NCBI GenBank assembly: GCA_016872195.1
Contig: VHAT01000015.1
Location: forward strand, 1 to 52,173
DNA from: Sphingomonadales bacterium
GTDB taxonomy: Bacteria > Bacteroidota > Bacteroidia > Chitinophagales > Chitinophagaceae
Direction of reading: 5' to 3'
DNA: 52,173 nucleotides
In this document: piece after piece, positions 11,501 to 20,277 of the stretch
Position numbering within the stretch: position 1 is the first letter of the stretch
Layout: each line of letters starts with the position of its first letter
Notes under the pieces: model-generated
Databases searched by the model: none
Told to the model about the DNA's origin: nothing
Seen by the model: the letters and a program-made list of their open reading frames with translations, nothing else
Translations under genes and position numbers: made by a program

Positions 11501-14500
11501 GTCGTTCCCGTTGGCACGATATTACCGCTTCCATTTGTGGGAGTCACACTAAAAGAAGCACCACTACAAATAGGAGTAGCTTGTGCCTGAACTGATGGTC
11601 TTGGACTGATCGTGATCGTAACGGTAAAGGGAGTACCCACACAGGCACCGGATTCACCCGAAGTCGGCGTTACCGTATACTGCACTGCCTGCGTTACATT
11701 GGTATTATTGATCAGTGTGCCCGTGATCGATCCTACACCCGTTACTTGATTGGCTTCTCCGCTCACATCCGGATTATCAATGTATACCCAGGTATACGTC
11801 GTACCATTCGGCACGATCGTGGTGGGCGCATTGTTGGCAGGAGTCAAACTGAACGTGCCCTCACTACAGATGGTCTGTGTCAGCGCACTAATGACCGGTT
11901 TTGGATTCACCGTCACTGTTACTGTAAAGGTTCCTCCTACGCATCCCCCACTCACCGAAGGTGTTACCGTGTAACTGACCGTCTGTACCACATTCGTATT
12001 ATTGGTCAACGTGCCACTGATGGAACCTACACCCACAATCTGGTTTACATCACCACTCACATTTGCATTATCAATAGCCACCCATGTATAGGTGGTACCC
12101 GCTGGTACGATCGTTGTCGGCGCATTATCGACTGGGGTAAGATTAAAACGTTCTCCACTGCAGATCGTTTGCGACATTGTACCGATTACTGGCTTTGGGC
12201 TTACGGTTATGGTTACCGTAAAGGTTCCTCCCACACAAGAACCCGATGTCGGCGTTACGGTATAATCTACGGTCTGCGTTACATTCGTATTATTCGTTAG
12301 CGTTCCCGTAATCGAAGCCACTCCTGTCAATTGATTAGCTTCGCCACTCACATTCGGATTATCAATAAATGACCAAGTATATGCAATACCAGTTGGGACG
12401 ATTGTCGTCGGAGCATTATTCACTGGCGTCACACTAAAGTTTCCTCCGCTGCATATGGTCTGTGTTTGCGTACCGATTACCGGCCTTGGATTGACTGTTA
12501 CCGTTACCGTAAATATTCCTCCCGTACAAGGACCTAATGGAGAAGTGGGAGTAAGAGAATAAACTACATTGATGGGAGCATTCGTTGCATTCAGTAGTGT
12601 CCCGCTGCTGAATGAAGTACTACTGGTTCCGGCAATAGTACCTGATATACCCGTTACGCTGGGTGCCGACCAAGTATAGGTAGTATTATCAGGAACAATA
12701 GTAGAAGCCGTGGGTAGTCCGTTAGTAGGAGTAAGCGAATACGATTCGCCAGAACAAATAGATGTAGAATAATTTCCGATGGCCGGACCAGGATTTACAG
12801 TTACCGTTACCGTAAAAGTACCCCCCGCGCAAGCCGTGCCTCCATTTGAATACGTGGGTGTTACTATATAGGTAGCTGTCTGCGGTTGGTTGGTAGCATT
12901 GATCAATGTACCCGTTATACTACCCCCGCTACCAGATTGGCCACCTGTCATATTTCCTGTTACCTGCGGAGCAGACCAGTTGTATGTTGTGCCCGTAGGA
13001 ATTACATCACCACCGCTACCATTAGTAAGAGAGACCGTAAAGGGTTGGCTATTACAAGTACTCAATACTTTATTGCCAATGACCGGCTTTGGATTTACAG
13101 TTACCGTTACTGTAAAGGTGCCCCCACTACAAGGACCAATTGGTGATACAGGAGAAACGATATAGATAACATTGATCGGTGCATCGGTAGTATTCGATAA
13201 GATACCACTGCTAAATGATGTGGCGTTGGAGCCTGAGATCGTACCGGCAATTCCGGAGACTGTAGGGGCCGACCAGGTATAGGTAGTATTAGCAGGTACA
13301 ATAGTAGAAGCGGTAGGCTGCCCGTTAGTAGGAGTGAATGAATACGACCCGCCTGTACAGATTACCTGGCTATAGTTTCCGATCGCTGGTTTAGGATTGA
13401 CGGTAACGGTTATAATAAAGGGGGCTCCACTGCAGGCTCCTCCTATTGTGGGAGTAATGGTATATGCAACCAGTACAGGAGCATTAGTGGTATTAACAGG
13501 GCTACCGCTAATAACAGAGAGTCCGCTTCCCGATGCCGTATTAGAAATTCCGGTTATACTAGGCGCCTGCCAAGAATAGAGCGTACCCGCAGGAATCACA
13601 TTAAAAGAATTGGCGGTGGGATCTACACTAAATTGCTCGCCACTACAAATGGTTCGCGTTTCATCTTGTATCGAAGAGCCCGAGTTTACCGTTACGGTTA
13701 CGGTAAACGTTCCGCCAGTACAGGTTACCCCACCACTGGTATAACTTGGCGTTACTATGTAAGTAGCTGTCTGTGGTTGATTCGTCGGATTCACTAAGGT
13801 TCCCGATAGGGTGCCTCCACTACCCGATTGACCTCCCGTCATATTACCGGTAACCTGTGGAGCAGACCAACTGTAGGTGGTACCCGCAGGGATCACATCA
13901 CCGCCTACCCCATTGGTCAAAGAAACAGTAAAGGGTTGGCTGCTACAAGTACTGAGCGTTTTTGCATTAATGAGTGGTCTTGGATTGACCGTTATGGTAA
14001 AACTAGATGGAGTACCCTCGCAACTGGCACCCCCGTTCGAAAAATAAGGAGTAACCGTAATGGTTCCTGAAATTACACCGGCCGAACTATTCGTGGCGGT
14101 GAAACTAGCAATATCTCCATTACCAAAGGCGCCTAACCCGATCGCTGTATTACTATTGCCCCAGTAGTTGAGGATGGTGCCCCCTGTCGCAGGCGATGTA
14201 AAGTTGATTGCCGAAGAAGGAGATCCATTACAAAGAACTTGATTTCCTATAGCATTGATGGTAGCATTTGGGTTGACCGTTACCGTCACTGTAAAAGTGC
14301 CGCCCGTACAGGTAACAGTACCGCTCGCAAAACTTGGGGTTACAGTATAGGTTGCCGTCTGCGGCTGTGTAGTACCATTGACAAGCGTTCCAGACATACT
14401 GGTACCACTACCAGACTGACCACCTGTTATACCACCGGTAACTTGCGGAGCAGACCAAGTAAAGACAGTTCCGGTGGGGATAATTTCGCCACCAGTTCCC

Positions 14501-17500
14501 CCTACCAAGCCAGGCACCTGAAAGGTTTCGTTACTACACGCTGTTAACGACTTATCTGTTAGAACAGGTCTTGGATTTACCGATATGGTAAAAGACCTTG
14601 GCGTACCACCGCAGGTGACTGCACTATTCGTATAAGAGGGCGTAACGGTGATGGTACCGGCAATCACACTAGCCGTATTATTGGTCGCCGTAAAACTGGC
14701 AATATCGCCCGTGCCAGAAGCACTCAACCCGATCGCTGTATTACTATTGGTCCAATTATAAACAATAGTACCCACCGTTGTGGGAGAAGCAAAATTTACC
14801 GCCGTAGTGCCCGATCCATTACAAATTACCTGATTAGGAACCGCCGTAACCGAAACGGTCGGATTTACCGTTATGGTAAAACTAGTGGGAGTACCCGTAC
14901 AAGTACTGCCACCATTTGAATAAACAGGAGTAACGGTAATAGTAGCAGAAATAACACCCGCCGTAGAGTTGGTAGCCGTAAAACTAGAAATAGTACCGGA
15001 GCCAGAGGCACCCAACCCAATAGCAGTATTACTATTGGTCCAATTATATACGATCGAGCCGCCTGTAGTCGGCGAACCAGGGGTAACAGATGTAGTAGGA
15101 GCTCCATTACAAATTACCTGATCGTTAATCGCATTGACACTGGCTGTAGGGTTAACGGTAACCGTTACTGTAAATGTACCTCCGGAGCAAGCCACTCCAC
15201 CGCTTGAATACGTTGGTGTTACCAGGTAAGTGGCTGTTTGCGGTTGATTCGTAGAATTCACTAAGGTTCCCGAGACAGTACCTCCACTACCCGACTGGCC
15301 GCCCGTCATACTACCGGTAACCTGTGGGGCAGACCAACTATAGGTTGTGCCCGTTGGGATCACATCACCTCCTGTACCATTGGTCAACGGAACCGTAAAA
15401 GACTGGCTACTACAAGCACTTAGCGTCTTATTACCAATGACCGGTCTAGGATTTACCGTAATAGTAAAGGAAGATGGAGTGCCACTGCATGTAATACCGT
15501 TATGCGTATACACTGGTGTAACAGTGATAGTGCCTGCAATAACACCGGATGTATTATTAGTTGCCGTAAAACTGGCAATATCACCAGAACCTGATGTTCC
15601 CAACCCGATCGCCGCGTTACTATTGGTCCAGTTATAGACAATGGTGCCTCCTGTAGTAGGTGAACTAAAACTCACTGCATTGGTAGTCGACCCAGTACAG
15701 ACCACCTGATCTTGAATTGAATTGACAACAGCCACTGGATTGACTGTTACTGTTATAGTAAACGTTCCTCCGGTACAGGTAGTACCACCGTTCGAATAAC
15801 TTGGCGTCACTACATAGGTAGCTGTCTGTGGCTGTGTCGTACCGTTGACCAATGTACCGGTTACACTCGTTCCACTACCCGATTGTCCACCCGTCATGCT
15901 ACCGGTAACCTGCGGCACAGACCAACTATAGGTCGTACCCGCTGGAATTACATCTCCCCCAACACCATTGGTGAGGGGAGTGGTAAATAACTGATTGCTA
16001 CAAGCACTAACTACTTTATCACTGATCACTGGACCAGGATTAACAGTAATAGTAAACGAGCGCGGGGTGCCAGCACAGGTCACAGAACTACTAGTATAAG
16101 AAGGCGTGACGGTGATGGTACCAGCGATAACAGCGGCTGTACTATTGGTGGCTATAAAGCTGGCGATATCTCCTGTACCCGAAGCACCCAAGCCGATGGC
16201 TGTATTACTATTGGTCCAGTTATAGACGATGGTACCACCTGAAGTAGGTGAAGCAAAACTCACCGCCGTTGTATTCGATCCATTACATATTACTTGGGGG
16301 GGAACAGACGTAACCGTAGCCGTTGGATTTACCGTGATGGTAAAAGTAGTGGGTGTACCACTACAGGTTCTTCCACCAAAAGTATATTGAGGCGTTACGG
16401 TAATGGTGGCAACTACCGGAGCCGTTGAAGTGTTGACCGCTGTAAAAGCAGTAATCGTACCTGTACCAGAGGCAGCCAAGCCAATGGAAGTGGTATTATT
16501 TTGCCATTGATAGGCCACGCCCGTACCACTCATTGAGCCACTGAAAGTAACGGCAGTCGTATTGCCGCCCGCGCAAACAACTTGATCAGAGACAGCATTT
16601 ACAGTGGGGATAGGATTTACGCTAATAGTAAATGATCTTGGGGTGCCTGTACAACTTACTCCGCCATTAGTATATACGGGAGTAACCGTTATCGTACCTG
16701 AAATCACAGCCGTAGTAGAATTGGTCGCCGTAAAGCTGGCAATATTACCTGTACCGGAGGCACCCAAGCCGATGGCCGTATTACTATTCGTCCAGTTATA
16801 GACGATGGTCCCCCCCGTTGTGGGTGAGGTAAAATTAACGGCCGTAGTAGTGGCCCCATTACAAACCACTTGATCATTTATAGCAGAGACACTGGCCACC
16901 GGATTCACCGTTACGGTCATTGTCTGAGCCGCCCCGGAGCAACCCTCTTTACTGGGAGTAATACTATAGGTTAATAGGCCAGGCGCCGTGGTAGCATTGG
17001 TCAAGGTGGTTGCCGATATAGTGCCGCCCGAAGCAGGGCTGGTAAAACCAGTAATACTACCACTGGGAGAAGCGGTAGCCGTCCATGAGAAGGTTGTTCC
17101 ACTTAGATCTGCCGCTAAACTGGTAGGGCTGGTCGTTCCCCCCGAACAGATGACTTGTGCAGGAAGACTACTGGTAATAGTAGGTTTCGGTTTTACATTG
17201 ATAACATAGGTCTGACTGCTCGTGCCACCGCAGCTACCACTGACAGTAACGGTAACATTATAGGTTCTAAATTCCTTGAATTTGATTTGGGGCTCAGCCA
17301 CAGTGGCGGCGGTCAAAAATTCATAATCGGCACTGGGAGCATCCACTGTCCAGCTATACCCCGAAGGAGTATAAGGCGCTGCGCTGTACGTCGGTTTATA
17401 AGGGGCAACAGAGAAATCGACAATAACATTAAGGGGTGCAGGTGGAAACTCACAAATCGTAAAAGGCCCATTGGGAATAGTCACCGTAGGGTTCCCTGCA

Positions 17501-19233
17501 ACCTGCATCACGCGCTGCTTAGTGTAGGTACCGCAGACATTGGTAACGGATTGTGTGATGGTATAGGTACCCGGAGTGATAAATAGAATTTGTGGGTTTT
17601 GTGAAGTGGCTGAAGTGCCTCCGGTAAAATTCCAACCCGTTGCAGGGGTTACGGACCAAGAGAAAGTGGCCGATGTGCAGGAGGTAACCCCACCAGAGAG
17701 ATCGGTCAGCGTAACGGTCTGGTTAAAGCAAATAGGAGAAGCAGGCGACATCGAAAAATCAGCTGTCAGCGGTTCCTCTACATTTACAATTTTTGTAATA
17801 GATGACTCCGTGACGCAACCACTGGGATTTCGCACGATCAGCTTTATTTCCCAACAGCCCGCCACATCAACGGCATTAGCAGGAATAGTAAGATTCGCCG
17901 TGAGATATACATCTGGGGTTGAAGAACCAGGCTTTCGTACCTCCCACCTTGAGTTATATGCGGTCAAACAAGAGGTGCCGAACCCGTAGGCCCCAACCTG
18001 TGAGGTATTGGTGGCCGAAATAGCGGTAGTGCCCTTGCAGATCCGTTGATTAGTAGTAAAATTGGCGACAGGCGCTCTGCTGGCATTTACATACTTGGTC
18101 GCTCCATTACCGTTTTGATTAAATGCATTACAAACATTATTAATCCCTTTATTAAGTAAGGTAAGGTTGACAGCAAAGTATCTATACGTAGCACTTGACG
18201 TGCCAATATTATTAGGATTTGTTACCGAATTAACACTCTCACAAGTAGGGGTATTAAATATTTTAGTGATCAGTGGAGTGTTATACATTCTATAATGTGT
18301 AAACTCCTCTACCGGATCTCCATTTCCATAATTGATACGATACTTAGAACCCGGATAATTTTTGGCTATGGCTGCATTGTCAACCGTAAACCTAACCTCA
18401 GAACCAATACAAATATTCTCACCCGAAAGATTAGAAAGTCCTGTATTACCCGTATTAAAAAGAAAAACAAAAGACTTGGTAGCGTATAATTGTGTAGCCC
18501 GATGCTTTATCGTCAACTTAACTATATAGTACCCGGTAGAAAGCCCGCTTGGAATTTGAAATCTACCTGCATTATTGATTGGACAATCAGTAGCAACAGG
18601 CTGAGCTCCACTTACATCATAAAGGGTTGCTGTAAAAAGATACAAGCTAACATTACTGCTATAGTTGGCTATATCAATAAAATAGTCAGAGCCGGTCTGT
18701 GAATTATCACCTTGCTGTAAAAACCCAAATGAAAACTGATCGGTGGTCGGACAGTTAATGAACCCATCATATGAACTTTGAAGCCAAGTGAGATTGAGTG
18801 TTAAAGCGGGCGGGGCAGTACCAGAACTTATGGTAAACGCTGCAGAGGTAGCTTCCGGTGCCGTACCGCTAGCACCCAAGACAGCCCGAACCTTCAATCG
18901 GTAACCAGTACCCGCAGTAGTATTCGCTGGAATGGTGCCGACCATGATCGGAGTAAAAAAATCAGATCGTGTACCAATTACAGGAGAGGCGCCGGTAAAA
19001 TTGCCGCTACCGTCTGAAAGCACTAACTCAAAAGAATTGGTGAGTGGATAATTCCCGTCCGTAAATACATGAATCGAAATGCTAGATCCGGGGGCATAGC
19101 TGGCGGAGTTATCAAAATGTGTAATAGAAATCGTAGGATTCGGCAGTGATTGGGCTTGCGCTACACCCAACATAGAGCCGATACCCAGCCATACAGCCAG
19201 TTGAAAGGTCTTAAATCGTAATAAATTGGTCAT
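5554..19233 (-). CDS. Giant SprB-like repeat adhesin, T9SS type B substrate (4559 aa)
   Basis: A single uninterrupted 13.7-kb frame encodes 4559 residues. It has a signal peptide (residues 1-27, cut after VAQA) and a unique N-terminal region with PKD-like domains (to about 682). Block 1 has 21 Ig-like repeats of about 98 residues (about 683-2741), followed by a PKD run (about 2742-3364). Block 2 has five repeats (about 3365-3842), followed by more PKD domains with 'WDFGDGNTSTQQNP'-type cores. A type B sorting domain occupies about 4469-4559 (YAPTAFTPNKDSAND, FNRWGVKIFET, WDGKING). This is the plan of gliding adhesins such as SprB: export through T9SS and movement or anchoring at the surface. 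Two PorP/SprF genes lie immediately upstream (6-bp gap), as sprF lies next to sprB in Flavobacterium. Thr, Asn, Ser, Gly and Val dominate. The adhesin role is inferred from architecture; sequence identity to SprB itself cannot be judged here. Confidence 0.9.
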   Translation of the reverse strand: MTNLLRFKTFQLAVWLGIGSMLGVAQAQSLPNPTISITHFDNSASYAPGSSISIHVFTDGNYPLTNSFELVLSDGSGNFTGASPVIGTRSDFFTPIMVGTIPANTTAGTGYRLKVRAVLGASGTAPEATSAAFTISSGTAPPALTLNLTWLQSSYDGFINCPTTDQFSFGFLQQGDNSQTGSDYFIDIANYSSNVSLYLFTATLYDVSGAQPVATDCPINNAGRFQIPSGLSTGYYIVKLTIKHRATQLYATKSFVFLFNTGNTGLSNLSGENICIGSEVRFTVDNAAIAKNYPGSKYRINYGNGDPVEEFTHYRMYNTPLITKIFNTPTCESVNSVTNPNNIGTSSATYRYFAVNLTLLNKGINNVCNAFNQNGNGATKYVNASRAPVANFTTNQRICKGTTAISATNTSQVGAYGFGTSCLTAYNSRWEVRKPGSSTPDVYLTANLTIPANAVDVAGCWEIKLIVRNPSGCVTESSITKIVNVEEPLTADFSMSPASPICFNQTVTLTDLSGGVTSCTSATFSWSVTPATGWNFTGGTSATSQNPQILFITPGTYTITQSVTNVCGTYTKQRVMQVAGNPTVTIPNGPFTICEFPPAPLNVIVDFSVAPYKPTYSAAPYTPSGYSWTVDAPSADYEFLTAATVAEPQIKFKEFRTYNVTVTVSGSCGGTSSQTYVINVKPKPTITSSLPAQVICSGGTTSPTSLAADLSGTTFSWTATASPSGSITGFTSPASGGTISATTLTNATTAPGLLTYSITPSKEGCSGAAQTMTVTVNPVASVSAINDQVVCNGATTTAVNFTSPTTGGTIVYNWTNSNTAIGLGASGTGNIASFTATNSTTAVISGTITVTPVYTNGGVSCTGTPRSFTISVNPIPTVNAVSDQVVCAGGNTTAVTFSGSMSGTGVAYQWQNNTTSIGLAASGTGTITAFTAVNTSTAPVVATITVTPQYTFGGRTCSGTPTTFTITVNPTATVTSVPPQVICNGSNTTAVSFASPTSGGTIVYNWTNSNTAIGLGASGTGDIASFIATNSTAAVIAGTITVTPSYTSSSVTCAGTPRSFTITVNPGPVISDKVVSACSNQLFTTPLTNGVGGDVIPAGTTYSWSVPQVTGSMTGGQSGSGTSVTGTLVNGTTQPQTATYVVTPSYSNGGTTCTGGTFTITVTVNPVAVVNSIQDQVVCTGSTTNAVSFSSPTTGGTIVYNWTNSNAAIGLGTSGSGDIASFTATNNTSGVIAGTITVTPVYTHNGITCSGTPSSFTITVNPRPVIGNKTLSACSSQSFTVPLTNGTGGDVIPTGTTYSWSAPQVTGSMTGGQSGSGGTVSGTLVNSTNQPQTATYLVTPTYSSGGVACSGGTFTVTVTVNPTASVNAINDQVICNGAPTTSVTPGSPTTGGSIVYNWTNSNTAIGLGASGSGTISSFTATNSTAGVISATITVTPVYSNGGSTCTGTPTSFTITVNPTVSVTAVPNQVICNGSGTTAVNFASPTTVGTIVYNWTNSNTAIGLSASGTGDIASFTATNNTASVIAGTITVTPSYTNSAVTCGGTPRSFTISVNPRPVLTDKSLTACSNETFQVPGLVGGTGGEIIPTGTVFTWSAPQVTGGITGGQSGSGTSMSGTLVNGTTQPQTATYTVTPSFASGTVTCTGGTFTVTVTVNPNATINAIGNQVLCNGSPSSAINFTSPATGGTILNYWGNSNTAIGLGAFGNGDIASFTATNSSAGVISGTITVTPYFSNGGASCEGTPSSFTITVNPRPLINAKTLSTCSSQPFTVSLTNGVGGDVIPAGTTYSWSAPQVTGNMTGGQSGSGGTLSGTLVNPTNQPQTATYIVTPSYTSGGVTCTGGTFTVTVTVNSGSSIQDETRTICSGEQFSVDPTANSFNVIPAGTLYSWQAPSITGISNTASGSGLSVISGSPVNTTNAPVLVAYTITPTIGGACSGAPFIITVTVNPKPAIGNYSQVICTGGSYSFTPTNGQPTASTIVPANTTYTWSAPTVSGIAGTISGSNATSFSSGILSNTTDAPINVIYIVSPVSPIGPCSGGTFTVTVTVNPKPVIGNKVLSTCNSQPFTVSLTNGSGGDVIPTGTTYNWSAPQVTGNMTGGQSGSGGSITGTLINATNQPQTATYIVTPTYSNGGTACAGGTFTVTVTVNPGPAIGNYSTSICSGESYSLTPTNGLPTASTIVPDNTTYTWSAPSVTGISGTIAGTSSTSFSSGTLLNATNAPINVVYSLTPTSPLGPCTGGIFTVTVTVNPRPVIGTQTQTICSGGNFSVTPVNNAPTTIVPTGIAYTWSFIDNPNVSGEANQLTGVASITGTLTNNTNVTQTVDYTVTPTSGSCVGGTFTVTITVSPKPVIGTMSQTICSGERFNLTPVDNAPTTIVPAGTTYTWVAIDNANVSGDVNQIVGVGSISGTLTNNTNVVQTVSYTVTPSVSGGCVGGTFTVTVTVNPKPVISALTQTICSEGTFSLTPANNAPTTIVPNGTTYTWVYIDNPDVSGEANQVTGVGSITGTLINNTNVTQAVQYTVTPTSGESGACVGTPFTVTITISPRPSVQAQATPICSGASFSVTPTNGSGNIVPTGTTYTWVYVNNASVTGEANNTVQTSSINGTLTNITNVVQTVQYTVTPSVNGSCVGGTFTLTVTVNPKPVIPAQAFTVCNGGTFTLTLANNEPTTIIPFNTTYTWTVAPNANVTGQANQLTGQSSVVQTLFNATTNVQTLAYTITATSGAQGACVGSPFTLTATVNPDAKAQLMVTQTISCAPFRIRNAVALVPHINANNQSAFRWYANNVLIGQGDIVPDHIITQPGDTVVLKLVAISLHGCKNDSTSVTLYTIQQPQPSFTLSRDTACGPASILVTNTTTPINVINGSTYNWNFGNGQTSTQVQPGSITFLANPAGRDTTYYINLSVTTVCETRTFRDSVLIRPGPRALFQPDTTVYCSPANMRFRNNSLGVNSSLYGASNRFIWDWGDGRRDTVSDTRTMTKLYTTGVIDTITVKLYAYNECGVDSFAVDIVLYPATITPSLIVFGQNTYGCAPKPVTFVNNSVGGTSYTINFGDGSTPYVTPRSNDTVSHIYQTAGTYTVTLRAQNSCTDTTVTQIINIYANPVANFTTNSNVYCFRDSVRITNTTTPIGSQYLWNMGDGTLYSGLINPTHYYASAGTYTITLVATSTFATGAACRDTIRRQIVVNPVPVAAFSSNISTYNCSPFTLSAYATPANYSSVVWYVLNNTGGVVTSSNGFTFTTVVPTPGNYQVKMVGYNSLGCRDSISTPFTVVASPTVSFSVADTVYCAPSSTVTFTNTSTTTTGSTLSYQWFVNGVAQSTNPTSFSYLFTIPANATQPLVYTVRLIATASVTGCAPVYERTITMLPSGQVNQPANQISCTGNTVPSTVFSTLNSGGITSYAWTNSLSSIGLPATGTGDVPGFTAANSGLSPLTATVAVTPTFSFGGRSCAGSRKQYQIVVNPQAQVNQPANLVVCNGQLTAVNFTSSNTGGTTTYSWTNNNPSIGILASNTGSIATFYAINSGTTPVIATIVVTPSYTSGGLTCTGPTKTFTITVNPTAQVDQPANQVVCNGSTVNFGFTSPTSGGTITYRWVNSNPTIGLAQSGSGSSASFVCTNTGTSPAVATITVVPNFSFNGSSCDGPSKTFTITVNPSGQVNQPQSQVKCNGDLAQGTFFSTLQTGGIVSYNWVNNTPSIGLAPFGSGDIDSFRVVNSGASPVVATLTVNPTFTNGGVSCIGPSKQFTITVNPTATVNTIANVQVCDGVRTTPINFTSSASGGVIGYTWTNSNTAIGLPSSGTGNLPAFTATNGSSAPITAQITVTPTFTNGGISCTGTPQTFMITVLPLPQTRFRVTPDSACAPMVVTFTNLTQYADSYRWLLDGVEFSTLQTPPPMVLSQAGRTYTFTLLAGNTQGGCGPTSFTYTVRTLPTPRALFGLNGSAADTVFACKQLLVQTANSSFMNQAGNTMGITYKWYVNNQLQSTALNPRFTLINTSYTRDSLFEVKLIVASGSGCIDSLKRWVRLYPEPLASFNINGGTSDCARPRNGLVKTVQNNSLVKLPAQYSWSVYNRTAAAPSTAVLISNPTGASPSFTFPDNLSAADSTYDIRLRVTSVDGCIKDTVISQVVFARPIVNFRITDSVSCTGTLNVSFLDLSLSPTSSITSRLWNFDDGGQFSTLPAVAHTYSQYGTYFPSLYVTNARGCISDILRKRIVVFGAPVADFMANSPVCLGTPTLFTNTSQLGWGSTQFTQFSWDFGDGNTSTQQNPIHTYANSGTYTVILTVRSDSSCVPRTKSLTVTVSGKPRADFSYSGSCTNVPIQFTNLSTVGFAEGGYAVVNWNFGNGQQSTQTNPVVTYNTPGSYSVQLIVSGITCPQLRDMVTKVIVVQRGRADSTYPRIFASRLNRFTMSALPGGISYLWTPPIGLSHPTRAITDAYYLAADPAKLIYTILIKDSSGCLNNDRQEVWIFEKPDVYAPTAFTPNKDSANDEFIPFYINIKSLESFRIFNRWGVKIFETNDMSKHWDGKINGVNAPLETYTWVVECYDVNGVKLVRKGMVTLIRY
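7708..9141 (-). repeat. Tandem block 2 in giant adhesin: 5 Ig-like repeats of about 96 codons
   Basis: Five further type A repeats start with a 'QVNQPANQ'-like strand and carry a 'SIGL' core. They are separated from block 1 by about 620 residues of PKD-like domains. They are more diverged from one another than the type A units of block 1 and share a distinct opening strand, which suggests a separate, older expansion. Confidence 0.85.
11011..17187 (-). repeat. Tandem block 1 in giant adhesin: 21 Ig-like repeats of about 98 codons
   Basis: Twenty-one consecutive protein repeats each end in a 'TVTVNP' or 'TITVNP' strand. Three kinds can be told apart. Type A (7 copies) carries 'YNWTNSNTAIGLGASG' and 'GTITVTP'. 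Type B (5 close copies plus 3 divergent ones) carries 'TYSWSAPQVTGSMTGGQSG'. Type C (5 copies, last in the block) carries 'APTTIVPAGTTYTW'. One leading repeat is atypical. A and B alternate over much of the 5' part. Each unit has a paired Cys near its first and last strands. Copies are similar enough in DNA that copy number could vary by recombination and that assembly from short reads could be wrong. Confidence 0.88.
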
Positions 19234-19239
19234 CTAGAC

Positions 19240-20277
19240 TTAAAATTTATTATAACACCGCGGAATTTTGTTTCGCTCCGGATCTCGGCTTAGGTTAGTC
19301 TGTAATGATATTTCAAAACCACCCCTGCTCTGTGTCGCTGTTTTCAGTGAGGAGATATTGAGATCGTACGAAATACCCAGCTGCATTTTGGGAGTACCAA
19401 ACCCGAAATAAGGAATGATGGCATCGTTTACTCTATAATAAACCCCAGCATATAAACTGGTCTCGTACTCAATATTGGGGATCAACGATTCAAATACCGT
19501 ACCAAAGAGCACTTCTTCTGTAAGCATAGAGTTCATATACAAAGCGCTCAGATAAAGTCGGTTGCGCTCTGCAAAGGGAAAATTAAATCCACTATGAACC
19601 GATAAGCGAGGCGAGAGTCTGTTTTGTTCGGTACTAATGGCTTCATTGGGCCTATTCAAATGATAGTATGACCCACCCAGGTACCATTGTGCCTGTGCAT
19701 TATTCATACCCGAGTACAGAAAACCAGCGGCCACATCGAGATAGTTGAGTGTAAAGCCTGCCAGCGGTTCTCCATTGGGAGCACTGGGATCGAATCCAAA
19801 AGGAGTGAACTGTCTGGAGAATACAAATCTTCCATAATCAACTTTCTTGGTGGTCCAAGAGGCTTGAAATCCTACTCCTATTTTATGCAACCCTTCCTGA
19901 TCGATACTTTTATTATAGGCCGCAGAAAAAGAAACAAAATTAGCCTTCAATCCCTGATTATTCGACTGATCGATCATCCCCATAAATCCGATCCCTAAAA
20001 TATCATCCCCGATACGATCATTGAGCAATTGAAAATCGCAGGCAACAGTAGCCGTCGTAAAAGGTGTGCTAACGGCTCGCCACTGATTGCGATAGGTCAT
20101 GGCCATACGAGTCTCCCCGGCAAATACGCCGGTCATGGCCGGATTCAAGGTCATAGGAGAAGAATAGAACTGAGAAAAATGAGGATCCTGTGCCAGTAAG
20201 GTACCGGCCAATAGAAAGGCCACCGCACTAAGACCGCAATTGCGCAAATACCGTACTATGGTTACAAGACGCATCAT
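19240..20277 (-). CDS. PorP/SprF family type IX secretion system membrane protein
   Basis: The product is 345 residues with a signal peptide ending at 'LLAQ' (about residue 29). It then shows the family opening 'DPHFSQFYSSPMTLNPAMTG', a 'YRNQWRAVSTPF' motif, and alternating amphipathic strands typical of an outer-membrane barrel. PorP/SprF proteins are needed for surface attachment or secretion of specific type B T9SS substrates. The C-terminus 'IPRCYNKF' resembles the CPxF-type ending frequent in the family. The start overlaps the stop of the upstream PorP/SprF gene by four bases (ATGA), indicating translational coupling; a second ATG follows directly. It lies 6 bp before the giant adhesin, its most probable client. 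Confidence 0.9.
   Translation of the reverse strand: MMRLVTIVRYLRNCGLSAVAFLLAGTLLAQDPHFSQFYSSPMTLNPAMTGVFAGETRMAMTYRNQWRAVSTPFTTATVACDFQLLNDRIGDDILGIGFMGMIDQSNNQGLKANFVSFSAAYNKSIDQEGLHKIGVGFQASWTTKKVDYGRFVFSRQFTPFGFDPSAPNGEPLAGFTLNYLDVAAGFLYSGMNNAQAQWYLGGSYYHLNRPNEAISTEQNRLSPRLSVHSGFNFPFAERNRLYLSALYMNSMLTEEVLFGTVFESLIPNIEYETSLYAGVYYRVNDAIIPYFGFGTPKMQLGISYDLNISSLKTATQSRGGFEISLQTNLSRDPERNKIPRCYNKF

Noticed and set aside
11128-12300. Plus-strand open frames of 155 and 184 codons inside the giant adhesin gene
   Set aside because: They lie antisense to a clear coding repeat, recur with the repeat period, and translate into Arg/Tyr/Ile-rich sequence with no domain. They are shadows of the repeat codon pattern.
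11011-17187. CRISPR-like periodic repeats
   Set aside because: The period is near 295 bp, the repeats are coding and diverged in third positions, and no short identical repeats with unique spacers are present.
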